A DNA stretch of 38,327 bases from Deltaproteobacteria bacterium HGW-Deltaproteobacteria-14 (lineage in GTDB: Bacteria > Myxococcota_A > UBA9042 > PHBI01), in assembly GCA_002841945.1 (NCBI GenBank), contig PHBI01000008.1, positions 84,388 to 122,714 on the forward strand, written 5' to 3'. The notes beneath the pieces were generated by a model, which saw only the letters and a program-made list of their open reading frames with translations, did not search any database and was not told where the DNA came from. Shown here in pieces: positions 24,624 to 32,390 of the stretch; the stretch's first letter is position 1, and the number at the start of each line of letters is the position of its first letter. Both the position numbers and the translations under genes were made by a program.

Positions 24624-25799
24624 CTACTTCGACACGGTGCACGTGGTCGGGCAGGTCCCCCCTGGGGCGAGGCGGCGGAACTCGACCCGGCGGTTGAGCA
24701 CGTCGCTCTCCTGCGGGACGAGCAGGCAGGTCTCGCCCATGCCGTAGGTCGGGATGCGCGCGGCGGCCACGCCACGCGCGGTCAGGTAGCCCTGCACGGC
24801 CGTGGCCCGTCTGCGGCTCAGGTCCAGGTTGTGATCGGGGGGGCCCTCCTGCGAGGCGTAGCCCAGGATGCACACGTTGCAGGTCGGGTCCTTCGCGATC
24901 GCCTCGGCCACGGCGTCGAGCATCGGGTCCATGTACTCCGCGTGGTCCGCTGTGGCGGGCAGCGCGGCGCTGTTGTAGCGGAACTGGACCAGGACGATCA
25001 GCGGCTTGCCGGTGCAGGGGTCGACAGGGCAGCCCAGGGCGGCCACCGGCCCGACGTCATCGGGGCATTTGTCGAAGTCGTCGCACACGCCGTCGTGGTC
25101 GCGGTCGGGGCAGCCGGTCGGGGCGCACGGGAGCGCCTTGGGGGCCTCGGGCGGCGCGCACTCGGGGCACACCCCGGCGTCCGCCTCCGCCTCATAGGCC
25201 TCGCCGAAGGTGAAGTTCAGCCCGACGGTCAGGAGCTGCGCGTCGCTCGGGTCGACGTTCGGCGTGTCGTTGGCCTGCAGGATCTGGCTGTAGCGCACGA
25301 CCGGGCCCAGCGCGAAGGACGGCGTGAGCTGAAAGCCATAGCCGAGGCCCACGTCGAAGGCGAAGCGGTCGAGGTCGCCGGTGCGGGCGTAGCCCAGGTT
25401 GAGGTCGATCCACAGGCCGCCGCCGTAGTGGCTGTCGTCGGACTGCAGGGTGCCGAAGGGGCGGATGCGGACGCCGGCCATCAGGGCGTGGGAAGAGCCG
25501 TCCTCGGTGAAGCCCTCCGCCGCCGGCGTGTAGAGCATCGCGTAGGAGAGCTGCAGGGAGACCACGCGGCCGAGGGCGATCCCCGGCCGGAGCGCGAGGT
25601 AGAACCCCGGGTTGAAGCGGTCCGACTGCGGGCTGTCGAGCCAGAACGCGGCGGCGGGCTCGAGCTGCAGCGTGAACGCCTCCGCTGCGGCGGCGGGCCG
25701 CTCGGTCAACGGCGTGGCGACCAGGGCGGCGAGCCCCGCCACCCAGATTGCCCAGTGGCGAAGCCCGAGGGCGCGCGCGGGTGTGTACGAAGATCGCAT
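24624..25799 (-). CDS. OmpA-family protein with TSP3-like calcium repeat
   Basis: The product is 391 aa. GGAG directly abuts a first ATG (25805) but lies 6 nt from the second, so the start is placed at 25799 (MRSSYTPARALGLRH). A long signal ends near AAAAEAF. Residues about 40-235 form a predicted outer-membrane barrel. A Cys/Pro-rich hinge with one thrombospondin-3-like loop, DRDHDGVCDDFDKCPDD, follows. The C-terminal OmpA peptidoglycan-binding domain carries LDLSRRRATAVQGYL and NRRVEF. It would tie the outer membrane to the cell wall. It is last in the order Cys-rich lipoprotein, Ig/DUF3494, OmpA, with a 132-bp gap, so it may share their sigma-54 promoter. Confidence 0.9.
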   Translation of the reverse strand: MRSSYTPARALGLRHWAIWVAGLAALVATPLTERPAAAAEAFTLQLEPAAAFWLDSPQSDRFNPGFYLALRPGIALGRVVSLQLSYAMLYTPAAEGFTEDGSSHALMAGVRIRPFGTLQSDDSHYGGGLWIDLNLGYARTGDLDRFAFDVGLGYGFQLTPSFALGPVVRYSQILQANDTPNVDPSDAQLLTVGLNFTFGEAYEAEADAGVCPECAPPEAPKALPCAPTGCPDRDHDGVCDDFDKCPDDVGPVAALGCPVDPCTGKPLIVLVQFRYNSAALPATADHAEYMDPMLDAVAEAIAKDPTCNVCILGYASQEGPPDHNLDLSRRRATAVQGYLTARGVAAARIPTYGMGETCLLVPQESDVLNRRVEFRRLAPGGTCPTTCTVSK

Positions 25800-25931
25800 C
25801 GTCATCTCCAAGGTGTTTGGCGTGTGCGCCAGCGCGGCGCACACAGGGTTCGTGACGGCCAGGTGGGGTGCCGCAGCGGGGCTCGGGGACGGGGTCCCCG
25901 GACCTGCGCGACACACGCGCTCGTCCCGTGG

Positions 25932-27668
25932 CTACGGCAGCGTGATGGTGTTGGACAGCAGCGTGATCTCGCCCGTCGTGCACAGGAGCCGGCCCACCAC
26001 GACCGAGTCGGTGCCGACCGAGTTGGACTCCTGGGCGAGGATGCTGCCCTGGAACCGGACGTTCGATCCGAGCGTCGAGGAGGCGCCGCACGCCCAGAAG
26101 ACGTTCTTGGCCTTGGCGCCGTTGAGCAAGACGATCTGGGCGTCGTTGTTCACGGTGAGCGACGAGCCGATCTGGAAGATGAAGACCGCGTTCGAGTCGC
26201 CCATGCCGTCGAGCCACACGGTCCCGCCGACGGCGATGGTCATGGTGGAGGCCGAGGTGTAGACGCCGGGGGTGAGGGTCATGCCCGCGAGGTCCTGGGA
26301 GGTGATGCCCGGTGGACGCGACATCGCCTCGACGTAGGCGGCGACGAGGTCGACCTTGGCCTTGGCGGCCACGCCCTCGGGGTCATTGACGTAGAGGGTG
26401 CCGTTGATGACCGGGTTGGTCAGCGTGCAGGGCGAGCCGTCGCCGAGGCACGTGCCGGTGGGGGAGAGCCCGACGTCGCCGTTGAGCGTCGTGGTGCCGC
26501 TCGAGTTGGAGTTGGTGAGGCCGGAGCCGGCCACCGCCACGAAGGTGCTGAGCGAGCCGAGGTTGATCGCCAGCGGGGCGAACCCGAGGGCGAGGTCGTC
26601 CCCGGTCGAGAAGGTCCAGACGTAGTCCTCGACCATCATCGTGCCGGCGAGGTCCGCCGCGTCCATGGTCACCGTGGCCGTGTACTCGGTCACCGGCATG
26701 AGGGCGCTCGCGGGGATGAACGTGCCGATCCTGGCCAGCGGGTCGTAGTGCACCGTCCCGAGCACCTCGCTGTCGCCCGGGCCGACCAGCGTGAACGACG
26801 CGGTGTCGATGCTCAGCGGGTCCATGTCCTCGCTGAAGGTCGCGTTGACGGTGGTGTTGACGGGGACGTCGATCGCCATGTCCTCGGGGGCGTTCGAGGT
26901 GACCGTGGGCGGGTCGGAGTCGAGCTCCGCGCCGGTGGTGAAGGTCCACACGTAGTCCTCGGTGAGCGTGTTGCCGTCGAGGTCGCTGGCGCCCGTGGTG
27001 ACGGTGGCCGTGTAGAGGGTGTTCAACGTGAGCAGGTTGTCGGGGACGAAGGTCGCGGTGGCGTCGACCTGCGCGACGTTGCCCAGGACCGGGCCGGCCG
27101 CGTTCGCGAGGGTGAACACCGTGGCGGTGATCGACAGCGGGTCCATGACCTCGCTGAAGGTGGCCGACACGGCCGTGTTCAGGACGACGTCGGTGTCCAT
27201 GTCGCCCGGGAGGGTGAGGAGGATCATGGGGGCTGTGGCGTCGATGACCGCCCCGGTCGTGAAGCTCCAGCTGTAGGTGTGCGGCAGCGGGTTGCCCGCG
27301 AGGTCCTTGGCCTGGGTCGTGACGACCGCCGAGTAGGTCGTGTCGAGCAGGAGCGGCTGGGTCGGGGTGAAGACCGCCGTCACGCCGGCATAGACGACGG
27401 TGCCGGCGACCGGGGTCGTCCCGTCGCGCACCGTGAAGGAGTCGGTCGAGACGGTCGTCGGGTCCATCGCCTCGCTGAACGTGGCGCTGACCGGGGCGTT
27501 GAGCGCGACGTCGATCGCGTCGTTCGCGGGGGTGGTCGCGCTGACGGTCGGCGCCGTGACGTCCGGTCCAGGCCAGCCTACGACCTGGTCGGCGCAACCC
27601 GCGAGGTGGCCCAGCAGTAGAAAGGCCGCTCCGGCCCGAAGACTTGTCATTAGGACTCTGTTTCTCAT
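25932..27668 (-). CDS. Lipoprotein with three Ig-like domains and a DUF3494 domain
   Basis: The product is 578 aa with a lipobox at HLAGC (Cys25). Three bacterial Ig-like (Big_5/SbsA-type) repeats run at about 37-139, 145-246 and 252-356, each with the pattern P.....D.......TFSE.MDP and ending YVWTFTTG or similar. Residues about 365-578 form a DUF3494 domain (TLTPGVYTSASTMTIAVG, AKAKNVFWACG, GRLLCTTGEITL). The Ig stack would act as a stalk that holds an ice-binding-like tip away from the membrane, as in MpAFP-type ice adhesins, here in lipoprotein form. It is 98 bp downstream of the Cys-rich lipoprotein gene and probably lies in the locus C operon. Confidence 0.9.
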   Translation of the reverse strand: MRNRVLMTSLRAGAAFLLLGHLAGCADQVVGWPGPDVTAPTVSATTPANDAIDVALNAPVSATFSEAMDPTTVSTDSFTVRDGTTPVAGTVVYAGVTAVFTPTQPLLLDTTYSAVVTTQAKDLAGNPLPHTYSWSFTTGAVIDATAPMILLTLPGDMDTDVVLNTAVSATFSEVMDPLSITATVFTLANAAGPVLGNVAQVDATATFVPDNLLTLNTLYTATVTTGASDLDGNTLTEDYVWTFTTGAELDSDPPTVTSNAPEDMAIDVPVNTTVNATFSEDMDPLSIDTASFTLVGPGDSEVLGTVHYDPLARIGTFIPASALMPVTEYTATVTMDAADLAGTMMVEDYVWTFSTGDDLALGFAPLAINLGSLSTFVAVAGSGLTNSNSSGTTTLNGDVGLSPTGTCLGDGSPCTLTNPVINGTLYVNDPEGVAAKAKVDLVAAYVEAMSRPPGITSQDLAGMTLTPGVYTSASTMTIAVGGTVWLDGMGDSNAVFIFQIGSSLTVNNDAQIVLLNGAKAKNVFWACGASSTLGSNVRFQGSILAQESNSVGTDSVVVGRLLCTTGEITLLSNTITLP

Positions 27669-27766
27669 GACCTTTCCCTTTTTCGTGTGGTGCGTCTTGG
27701 CCGTCGCGCTCGTGTGCGACTCGCGGATGTCTCTCAGGCGGGCGCCGAGCGGGACGGAGTCGCCGC

Positions 27767-28147
27767 TCAGGTGCCGGAGGGCGGCACGCAGGCCTTGCCG
27801 GTGCCGCCGTCGGCGAAGGTGGCGTTGGACGAACAGTTCGCTTCGATGTCCGCAGCGCGGTTGCGGTTGCAGTCGGCCTTCCCGTCGCAGCTGAGGAAGC
27901 AGTAGTTCTGCGCGTCGGTGTGGGTGACACAGAGGGAGCCGCCGGGGCAGTCGACGTCGTGGTCGCAGCCCATGACCCCGCAGTAGCCTCCCTTGAAGGC
28001 GAGGCAGCTCTGCCCGTCCTCGGTGCAGTCGTCGCTGTTGGTGCAGGAGGCGCCGACGCCCCGTCGGTCGGCCTCGGACCCGCCGTCACAAGCGCCGAGC
28101 AGCAGCAGCGAGGCCCCAAGGAAGCCCAAAGCGAGTGTGATCTTCAT
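27767..28147 (-). CDS. Cys-rich lipoprotein, first gene of the locus C operon
   Basis: The product is 126 aa from MKITLALGFLGASLLLLGAC (Cys20), preceded by AGGAG. The mature chain has many cysteines in 'C..D.DC....G..C' units (CTNSDDCTEDGQSC, CDHDVDCPGGSLC, CDGKADCNRN), the short EGF-like module common in myxobacterial lipoproteins. It has no enzymatic motif. It has a long leader of about 200 nt from the predicted sigma-54 start, with a C(UUCG)G hairpin at 28187-28200. As first gene it may be co-expressed with the Ig/DUF3494 protein downstream. Function is unknown. Confidence 0.78.
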   Translation of the reverse strand: MKITLALGFLGASLLLLGACDGGSEADRRGVGASCTNSDDCTEDGQSCLAFKGGYCGVMGCDHDVDCPGGSLCVTHTDAQNYCFLSCDGKADCNRNRAADIEANCSSNATFADGGTGKACVPPSGT

Positions 28148-28186
28148 CGTCTTCTCCTGTTGGATTGGGGACGAGGGCCCTGCGCT

Positions 28187-28200
28187 CCGCCCGAAGGCGG
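28187..28200 (-). other. UUCG-capped leader hairpin
   Basis: On the minus-strand transcript CCGCC-UUCG-GGCGG forms a 5-bp stem with a very stable C(UUCG)G loop, about 40 nt before the lipoprotein start. It lies within the long leader predicted from the sigma-54 promoter. It may tune translation or stability; evidence is structural only. Confidence 0.4.
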
Positions 28201-28358
28201 GGCGGCCGACCCAGCGCGCGCTGCGCAAGCCGGATCGGCTCTCGCGCACGGGGCCTGCCGCGTGCAGTGAACGTCTCGCGCGTGCTGCGAGCGCGGGGTG
28301 TCCTCCGCGGTGTTCGGCGCCTCGCGCCACCCGCGGATCCGTTCGTGCAGCCAAGCGA

Positions 28359-28374
28359 AGCAACATCCGATCCA
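28359..28374 (-). promoter_or_regulatory. Sigma-54 promoter (-24/-12), locus C
   Basis: On the minus strand the sequence reads TGGATCGGATGTTGCT. The GG and GC pairs and the whole TTGCT box are conserved; two bases of the CAC element differ. The predicted start is near 28348. On sequence alone it is a fair candidate. Its distance to the activator pair (70 and 92 bp) is identical to that at locus B, which raises confidence. Confidence 0.72.
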
Positions 28375-28436
28375 CCCACGCCACGCAATAAAATCAACAT
28401 GTTGCGGTATCGTCGACGCGGGGGTGTGGTCGGCAT

Positions 28437-28473
28437 CAATCAAAATGATGAAGTGGCACCATCAAATCGGGGG
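28437..28473. promoter_or_regulatory. Tandem inverted-repeat activator sites, locus C
   Basis: CAATCAAAATGATGA (28437-28451; 13 of 15 bases equal the locus A site when read on the minus strand) is followed by a half site CCATCAAATCGGGGG (28459-28473), 22 bp away. Centres are 70 and 92 bp from the promoter edge at 28374. The region is AT-rich compared with its surroundings. Confidence 0.68.
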
Positions 28474-28492
28474 GGCGGACGGCTGTAATCCC

Positions 28493-28696
28493 ATGCCGGC
28501 AGGAGGCCCGGGTCGCAGCGAGCTGCCCGGCCTCAGCACCCCGGGCGATGACCGCGACGGCGACGGCGTCGCCGCCGCGCGCGACCGCTGCCAGACCCTG
28601 GCCGAGGACCTCGACGGCCGGCGGGACGGCGACGGCTTTCCCGACCCCGACGTGGACGACGCCTGCGCCGTCGAGGGCCCCGACCGCCCGCCCTGA
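28493..28696 (+). pseudogene. Remnant of a TSP3 calcium-repeat (OmpA-type) protein
   Basis: A 68-codon frame from MPAGGPGRSELPG contains DRDGDGVAAARDRC and DGDGFPDPDVDDAC, clearly derived from thrombospondin-3 calcium loops that usually read DRDGDG...DRCPDEPEDxDG...DGCPDPDNDGDG. It has no signal peptide, no partner domain and no ribosome site at the right distance. The expected Cys-Pro is replaced (RCQ), and the stop comes at once after the second loop. It is most likely the decayed remains of a larger OmpA/TSP3 gene. A very small acidic protein cannot be excluded. Confidence 0.45.
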
Positions 28697-28701
28697 GCGC
28701 C

Positions 28702-28755
28702 TCCGCGGCGGCCCGCGTCGCTAGGATCTCCGCGGCGGCCCGCGTCGCTAGGATC
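28702..28755. repeat. 27-bp exact tandem duplication
   Basis: 28702-28728 is repeated without change at 28729-28755. The unit includes GGCGGCCCGCGTCGCTAGG. It lies between the TSP3 remnant and the stop of the membrane-protein gene, outside any gene. It is probably a recent slippage duplication at a decaying site. The rest of the 28148-28800 gap holds the promoter, activator sites and remnant listed separately. Confidence 0.85.
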
Positions 28756-28800
28756 GAGCGGGCGCCGACCTCGTCGGGCTCGAGGGCGTGGCGGGCGGCG

Positions 28801-30108
28801 TCACGCGGGCTCCTCGTCGTCGCCGAAGGGGGCGAGCCAGGTCTCGCGCGAGAGCGCGGTGTCCAGGGTCGCCAGGACGCCGAAGAGCTGGGCGAGGGCG
28901 GCGACGGCGCTCGCGAGCAGCAGCACCGCCAAGACCAGCACGACCGGCCCGCTGAGGCCGAGGTCGCGAGCGAAGCTCGGGGTCCGGAGCGGGAACTGGA
29001 GCGCGGCGGTCACCGAGAACCAGAGCATCGCCCGGCGGGCGTAGCGGGTGACCGCCGGGGCCCGGAGCCAGCGCCCGGTGCGCGCGAGCCCCGCGAACAG
29101 CAGCAGCTGCCCGATCAGCGCCGGCAGGATCGCCAAGCTCTCGACCTCCGTATCCTGCATGCCGTCGATGAGGCGCGGGGCCACGAGCGCCAGGAGGCTC
29201 GTGACCACCACGACCGTGGAGAGCGCGAACAGGATGAGGTAGATGGTCCAGGCGGCGTTCCCGTGGGCCCGGGCGCCGCTGGCGGCCGGGAGGCGGCGCA
29301 AGCGGGACACCCCTTGGAGGATCAAGAGCTGCCCGATCAAGGTGCCGGCGAGGACGCCGAGGGCGAACAGCGTGGCTACCGCCCGGCTTCGGAGGCCGAA
29401 GGCCATCAGGCCGAGCACCAAGCCGGCGAGGAGCGTGACGAGCTGGACCACGACGCCGGTCTTGAAGGTCCGGGCGCCCTCGAGCCCCGCCTGGAGGTCG
29501 TCGCGGTCCATGGGCCCGGGCGGGCGGGCGGCGGCTTCGCCCCGTCGCAGCGCGGCGCGCACCGACACGAGGACCAGGACCAACCCCGCGTACATGAGGA
29601 GGTCGCTCACCACGTAGGCGTTCTCCACCGGCACGCCCGCGATGAGCGACAGCTGCAAGATCGTACCGCAGCCCGCCAGCGCCACCCCGGTCCACGCGAG
29701 CGCGTCCGGGCGCCTGGAGGGCGTCGGCGCGGCGAGCGCGAAGGCGAACAGCGCATATCCGACGGCGTGCGTGGCGGCGATCACCCGCCACAGGATCCCG
29801 ATGGCGGGGCCGTCCATCAAGTTCGTGACGAAGGACAGGACCACCGCGGCGAGCACGACGAGGAGCAGCCAGCCGCTGACACGCCCGGCGCGGCTGCCGG
29901 CGACCCGGGCCCAGCCGTAGGCGCTCGCGCCGAGCACCACGAGCGCCGCCGTGCTGAGCCGATCGTAGAGGGTGTAGACGACCGCCCCGCTCATGGTGAA
30001 GTCGAAGAGGCTCAGGACCGCGAAGCCGATGAGCGCGAACGTCGCGACGAGGGGGAGCGTGAGGGCGTCATGCTGTGGCCGCATGGCGGCGGTCGAGAGC
30101 CCGGACAT
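28801..30108 (-). CDS. Multi-pass inner-membrane protein, hypothetical
   Basis: The product is 435 aa from ATG 30108, chosen because GGAGG lies about 5 nt upstream (MSGLSTAAMRPQHD). Roughly eleven or twelve hydrophobic segments (LTLPLVATFALIGFAVLS, LLLVVLAAVVLSFVTNL, LVTLLAGLVLGLMAFGL and others) are separated by short loops, with an acidic C-terminal tail (FGDDEEPA). No transporter signature is recognised. It follows the LolA-like gene by 128 bp on the same strand and could be a late member of the ABC export operon, or separate. Confidence 0.72.
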   Translation of the reverse strand: MSGLSTAAMRPQHDALTLPLVATFALIGFAVLSLFDFTMSGAVVYTLYDRLSTAALVVLGASAYGWARVAGSRAGRVSGWLLLVVLAAVVLSFVTNLMDGPAIGILWRVIAATHAVGYALFAFALAAPTPSRRPDALAWTGVALAGCGTILQLSLIAGVPVENAYVVSDLLMYAGLVLVLVSVRAALRRGEAAARPPGPMDRDDLQAGLEGARTFKTGVVVQLVTLLAGLVLGLMAFGLRSRAVATLFALGVLAGTLIGQLLILQGVSRLRRLPAASGARAHGNAAWTIYLILFALSTVVVVTSLLALVAPRLIDGMQDTEVESLAILPALIGQLLLFAGLARTGRWLRAPAVTRYARRAMLWFSVTAALQFPLRTPSFARDLGLSGPVVLVLAVLLLASAVAALAQLFGVLATLDTALSRETWLAPFGDDEEPA

Positions 30109-30236
30109 CGTCGCCTCCATCCTCAGATGAGTCGCCGCCGCGCCGGACCTCGCAGTGCGGCATGGCGACCGTGGGCCCCGGCGCGGGCCCTCCGAAGATG
30201 GCACGGGTCGCTGGGGCTCGCCACCCCGCCGCCGGC

Positions 30237-31028
30237 TCAGCGGGTCTTCGACTCGAGCCAGGCCTTGGTGAAGATGTTGAGCGGCAGGGCGCTCAGATCG
30301 ACCTCCTGGATGGCGATGGTCGTCCGATTGCCCTTCTCGACCTCGTCGAAGATCCTGATCTCACGTGGGAAATAAACGTCGGCGCCCTTCGACGGGCTGA
30401 ACAGCTTGTCCCACTTCGGGTAGTAGGTCGTGCGCATCAGCTTGCCCGAGGCCGCGCTCTCCTGGGCCTTGAGCAGGTTCCCCGTCGCCTGGTCGACCCA
30501 GATGTGCATGACCGGGAAGGCCACGTCGGCGTCCGCCTTGGCCTTCAGCGCGATGTGGTGGACGGCGTACTTGCCGAGCTGCTCCTCGCCGACGTAGGTG
30601 GGCACGAACTCCTCGGCGAGCCGCGACTCGTCGTAGTCGGCGCGGTTCGAGTCCGTCCCGGCGATGCGCTCGCGCTCGGTGCGGCGGTCCCACTTGCCGG
30701 TCGCCGGGTCGTACATGAACAGGTTCTTGTCGATGCGCAGATACCCCTTGCCGGCCTCGGTCTTCGGCTTGAGGAACAGCATCATCAGCTTGTCGTCGGC
30801 GTCGCGCCGATACGCGACGAGCTGATAGACGAGGTCGTCTTTGTCCTTCTGCTTGCTCTCGAGGTAGATGAGCGCCTTGTAGTCGCCGGAGTTGCGCTGC
30901 TTGTCGTCGAGGTCGACGAGCACCTTGGCGGTCTGCTCTGGCGTCAGCGGCGCGGCGACGGCGACCGCCGAGGCGGTGAGCGTCGCGCCCAACGTCACGG
31001 CGGTCAGGGCGGCGAGTGCGATGTGCAT
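30237..31028 (-). CDS. LolA-like outer-membrane lipoprotein-sorting protein
   Basis: The product is 263 aa with a signal peptide (cleaved about AVAVAAP). The mature chain has the LolA-like half-barrel pattern: DKDDLVYQLVAYRRDADDKLMMLFLKP, KGYLRIDKNLFMYDPATGKWDRR, MHIWVDQATGNLLKAQ. It matches the family annotated as 'outer membrane lipoprotein-sorting protein', which carries a hydrophobic ligand through the periplasm. It starts 14 nt after the permease stop, with GGAGAG before the ATG, so it is co-transcribed with two FtsX-type permeases. Together they look like a lipoprotein- or lipid-export module. The cargo is unknown. Confidence 0.85.
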   Translation of the reverse strand: MHIALAALTAVTLGATLTASAVAVAAPLTPEQTAKVLVDLDDKQRNSGDYKALIYLESKQKDKDDLVYQLVAYRRDADDKLMMLFLKPKTEAGKGYLRIDKNLFMYDPATGKWDRRTERERIAGTDSNRADYDESRLAEEFVPTYVGEEQLGKYAVHHIALKAKADADVAFPVMHIWVDQATGNLLKAQESAASGKLMRTTYYPKWDKLFSPSKGADVYFPREIRIFDEVEKGNRTTIAIQEVDLSALPLNIFTKAWLESKTR

Positions 31029-31042
31029 GGGGGCTCTCCCGG

Positions 31043-32386
31043 TCAGCTCGTGTGTTGGATGGCGTTGACGGGCTGGAGCCGCGCCGCGCGGATCGCCGGC
31101 GAGATGGCGCTGAGCCCGGTGATGAGGGTGAAGAGGACGACGGCCTCGAGGAGCTGCTCGGTGGTGACGCTCACGTGCAGGGTGTCGCTCAGCAGGATGC
31201 TGCTCAAGAACGTGTTGGTGAGCGGCACCTGGGCGGCGTCGAGCCCGGCGGCGAGCCCCGCCCCGAGCGCCGCGCCGAGGACGGTCGCGAAGAAGCCGAG
31301 CAGCAGCGCCTCGGTCACGAACATCAACAGCACCCCCGAGCGGGTCATGCCGATGGCCCGGGCCGTCCCGATCTCCGCGGTGCGCTTGCGGACGCTCATC
31401 AGCATCGCGTTCATGATGCCGATGGCGATGATGGCCATCAGGATGCCGATGAGGACCGCGGTGATGCCGTCGAGCATGGTCGTGACCCAGCTGATGTAGA
31501 CCACCTCGTCGGTCCAGACGGTGATGTCGAGCTTCTGCCCGGTCCAGTCCTCGCCCGCGACCCGCTCGAACTTGAAGAAGAAGGGCGCCGGCTCGTGGTC
31601 CATGAGGGTGTAGCCGTTCGCCGCGAACACCTCGCGCAGGTGCCCCATCACCTCCTCGGCGCGGGACGGGTCGTCGAGGTAGAGCATGACGACGCTCGTG
31701 GTGTCGTCGTCGGTTTGGTACAGCTCGTGGATGTCCGCGCTCGGGACGAAGAAGTTCCACTGGCTCAGAAACCCCGCGTCGCGCGCCACGGCCACGACCG
31801 TGACGTCGATGCTGTTGGTGCGCCCCGACCCGGTCGGCGCCGTCAGCGTCACGTAGTCGCCGACGGTGACCCCGAGGCGGCGCGCCTGGGACTCGAAGAT
31901 CAGGGCGGTGTGCGGCTCGGCGAGGCGGTCGAGGTCGCCGAGGACCGCGTCGCGGCCGCCGTCCTTGTACGCGCTCTCGGGGACGAGGTGCAGGACGTCG
32001 CGCAGCCGCTGCTCGGCGGCGATGTCGATGCCCGAGGGGCTCACGTAGAAGCTCTCGTCGCGGCTGATCGCCTTGGCCCAGGCGCGGTCTCGGGCGACCA
32101 TGAAGTCGAGCCCGGGGGTGTTCTCGCGGGCGATGCGCTCGATCTCGTCGACGTTCGCCACCATCGGCCAGGCGTCGGTCTCCTTGTTCTTGTACCAGCC
32201 CCCGACGTTCACGTGGCCGGACACCAGCGCCGTGGCGTTGCGCTGCAGCGTCTCCTGAAAGCCGTGGGACACCGCGCCGAGGACGATGAGCAGCATCGTG
32301 ACGAGGACGATGGCGAGGCCGAGCAGCAGCGTCCGGCGTCGGGCCTGGAGCAGGTTCTGGAAGGCGATGATGAGGGTGGCGCGCAC
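31043..32386 (-). CDS. FtsX/LolE-type ABC permease
   Basis: The product is 447 aa with GTG start 32386 and AGGGAG before it. It has an N-terminal membrane segment (TLLLGLAIVLVTMLLIVLG) and a periplasmic MacB-like domain of about 230 residues. Three C-terminal segments follow, with the FtsX motif region VTTMLDGITAVLIGILMA and 'MLMSVRKRTAEIGTARAIG'. This is the architecture of LolC/LolE and MacB-type permeases. It starts 4 nt after the stop of the first permease, a tight operon. With its partner it would form the transmembrane part of an exporter of lipid-linked molecules. Confidence 0.88.
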   Translation of the reverse strand: MRATLIIAFQNLLQARRRTLLLGLAIVLVTMLLIVLGAVSHGFQETLQRNATALVSGHVNVGGWYKNKETDAWPMVANVDEIERIARENTPGLDFMVARDRAWAKAISRDESFYVSPSGIDIAAEQRLRDVLHLVPESAYKDGGRDAVLGDLDRLAEPHTALIFESQARRLGVTVGDYVTLTAPTGSGRTNSIDVTVVAVARDAGFLSQWNFFVPSADIHELYQTDDDTTSVVMLYLDDPSRAEEVMGHLREVFAANGYTLMDHEPAPFFFKFERVAGEDWTGQKLDITVWTDEVVYISWVTTMLDGITAVLIGILMAIIAIGIMNAMLMSVRKRTAEIGTARAIGMTRSGVLLMFVTEALLLGFFATVLGAALGAGLAAGLDAAQVPLTNTFLSSILLSDTLHVSVTTEQLLEAVVLFTLITGLSAISPAIRAARLQPVNAIQHTS

Positions 32387-32390
32387 GGGC

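Noticed and set aside
24831..27620. 929-codon plus-strand frame over the OmpA and Ig/DUF3494 genes
   Set aside because: Low-complexity Val/Arg/Gly composition and no recognisable domain; the opposite strand encodes clear proteins.
28455..28470. TGGCAC on the plus strand as a sigma-54 promoter for the TSP3 remnant
   Set aside because: No GC dinucleotide at the -12 distance; it overlaps the activator half site.
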